Positions 5,168 to 5,366 of a DNA stretch of 5,366 nucleotides are shown here, one piece after another; position 1 is the first letter of the stretch; each line of letters starts with the position of its first letter. A program made the translations under genes and the position numbers. Origin of the DNA: Anaerolineae bacterium (GTDB taxonomy: Bacteria > Chloroflexota > Anaerolineae > 4572-78 > J111); NCBI GenBank assembly GCA_020433785.1, contig JAGRCC010000795.1, positions 1 to 5,366 of the forward strand, in the 5' to 3' direction. The notes below the pieces were generated by a model. That model saw nothing but the letters and a program-made list of their open reading frames with translations, searched no databases and was not told where the DNA came from.

Positions 5168-5366
5168 AGTTTACTTAGCCTTAGTTTCAGCTTTAGCCTA
5201 TCCCGTAGCTACCTGCTGCGAGATAGAGACGAATTTCAGTCGATCACGATTTCAAAATTACTCACAAATGATAGAACGCGGATAACACGGATTATACAGA
5301 TTTTCACAGATAAGGCTTGTTTCAGCTTAAAAAAATTCGTATTTATCCGTGTGATCGGTACGATCT
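5168..5366. other. AT-rich non-coding region downstream of the operon
   Basis: About 200 bases without a supported gene. The first 110 bases hold no clear intrinsic terminator (no GC-rich stem followed by a T-run), so the end of the operon transcript is undefined. The last 90 bases hold a repeat-like element, annotated separately. Local composition falls sharply: 19 of 60 bases at 5281-5340 are G or C, against 37 of 60 at 4801-4860. Confidence 0.6.
5281..5356. repeat. Imperfect inverted repeat with degenerate 9-bp tandem units (dispersed-repeat-like)
   Basis: GATAACACGGAT (5281-5292) faces ATCCGTGTGATC (5345-5356): 11 of 12 positions pair, eight of them consecutively (5285-5292 with 5345-5352), around a 52-base centre. 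Starting in the left arm there are three degenerate 9-base units: ACACGGATT (5285-5293), ATACAGATT (5294-5302) and TTCACAGAT (5303-5311). From memory, 'acacggattnacacagattttcacggat...atccgtgt' sequences recur between genes in many environmental bacterial genomes, so this is probably one copy of a dispersed, non-coding family. Its mobility and its exact ends are unknown, and it may run past the window edge. Confidence 0.5.

Noticed and set aside
5241..5357. CGATCAC (5241-5247) and GTGATCG (5351-5357) as terminal inverted repeats of a mobile element
   Set aside because: Seven bases over about 100 is near chance, the flanks do not extend the match, and no target duplication is seen.
1..5366. CRISPR array, tRNA, rRNA, transposase or phage genes
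   Set aside because: No regularly spaced repeats, tRNA cloverleaf signature, rRNA-like sequence or transposase/integrase motif was seen on either strand.

Overview
The window reads as bacterial chromosomal DNA. The style of the protein families suggests a Chloroflexota (Anaerolineae-like) or similar environmental bacterium. That is an inference from memory of these families; there is no rRNA or marker gene here to prove it. Six protein genes are supported, in two blocks.

Block 1 (1-1186) is a signalling pair facing tail to tail. A plus-strand cyclic-nucleotide-binding-type (CRP-fold) domain protein without a DNA-binding domain (10-468) converges on, and overlaps by 32 bases, a minus-strand small soluble histidine kinase core (437-1186). 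The kinase has a phosphoacceptor helix and an ATPase domain but no sensor domain. Upstream of the kinase lies an 11-bp-period direct repeat (1259-1278) of the type bound by OmpR/PhoB-family response regulators.

The 300-base divergent spacer (1187-1486) holds that repeat, a weak kinase promoter candidate, and a plus-strand sigma70-like promoter (1401-1428) facing block 2.

Block 2 (1487-5167) is a compact four-gene plus-strand operon. It encodes a CoxD-type MoxR AAA+ ATPase, a CoxE-type von Willebrand A (VWA) protein with an intact MIDAS metal site, a multi-pass membrane protein with a C-terminal DUF4129 domain, and a small membrane-anchored protein I do not recognise. The last two junctions overlap (41 nt and 4 nt) and both downstream genes have a clear Shine-Dalgarno sequence before a GTG start. 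The first junction is a 39-nt gap holding a perfect 9-bp hairpin, and the VWA gene has no recognisable Shine-Dalgarno sequence. CoxD and CoxE are known from maturation of the Cu-Mo site of aerobic CO dehydrogenase, but no CO dehydrogenase gene is visible here. The pair is instead joined to two membrane proteins. The likely reading is a cytosolic AAA+/VWA remodelling machine working with a membrane partner on an unknown client.

The tail (5168-5366) is AT-rich and non-coding. It contains an imperfect inverted repeat flanking degenerate 9-bp tandem units, resembling a dispersed intergenic repeat element.
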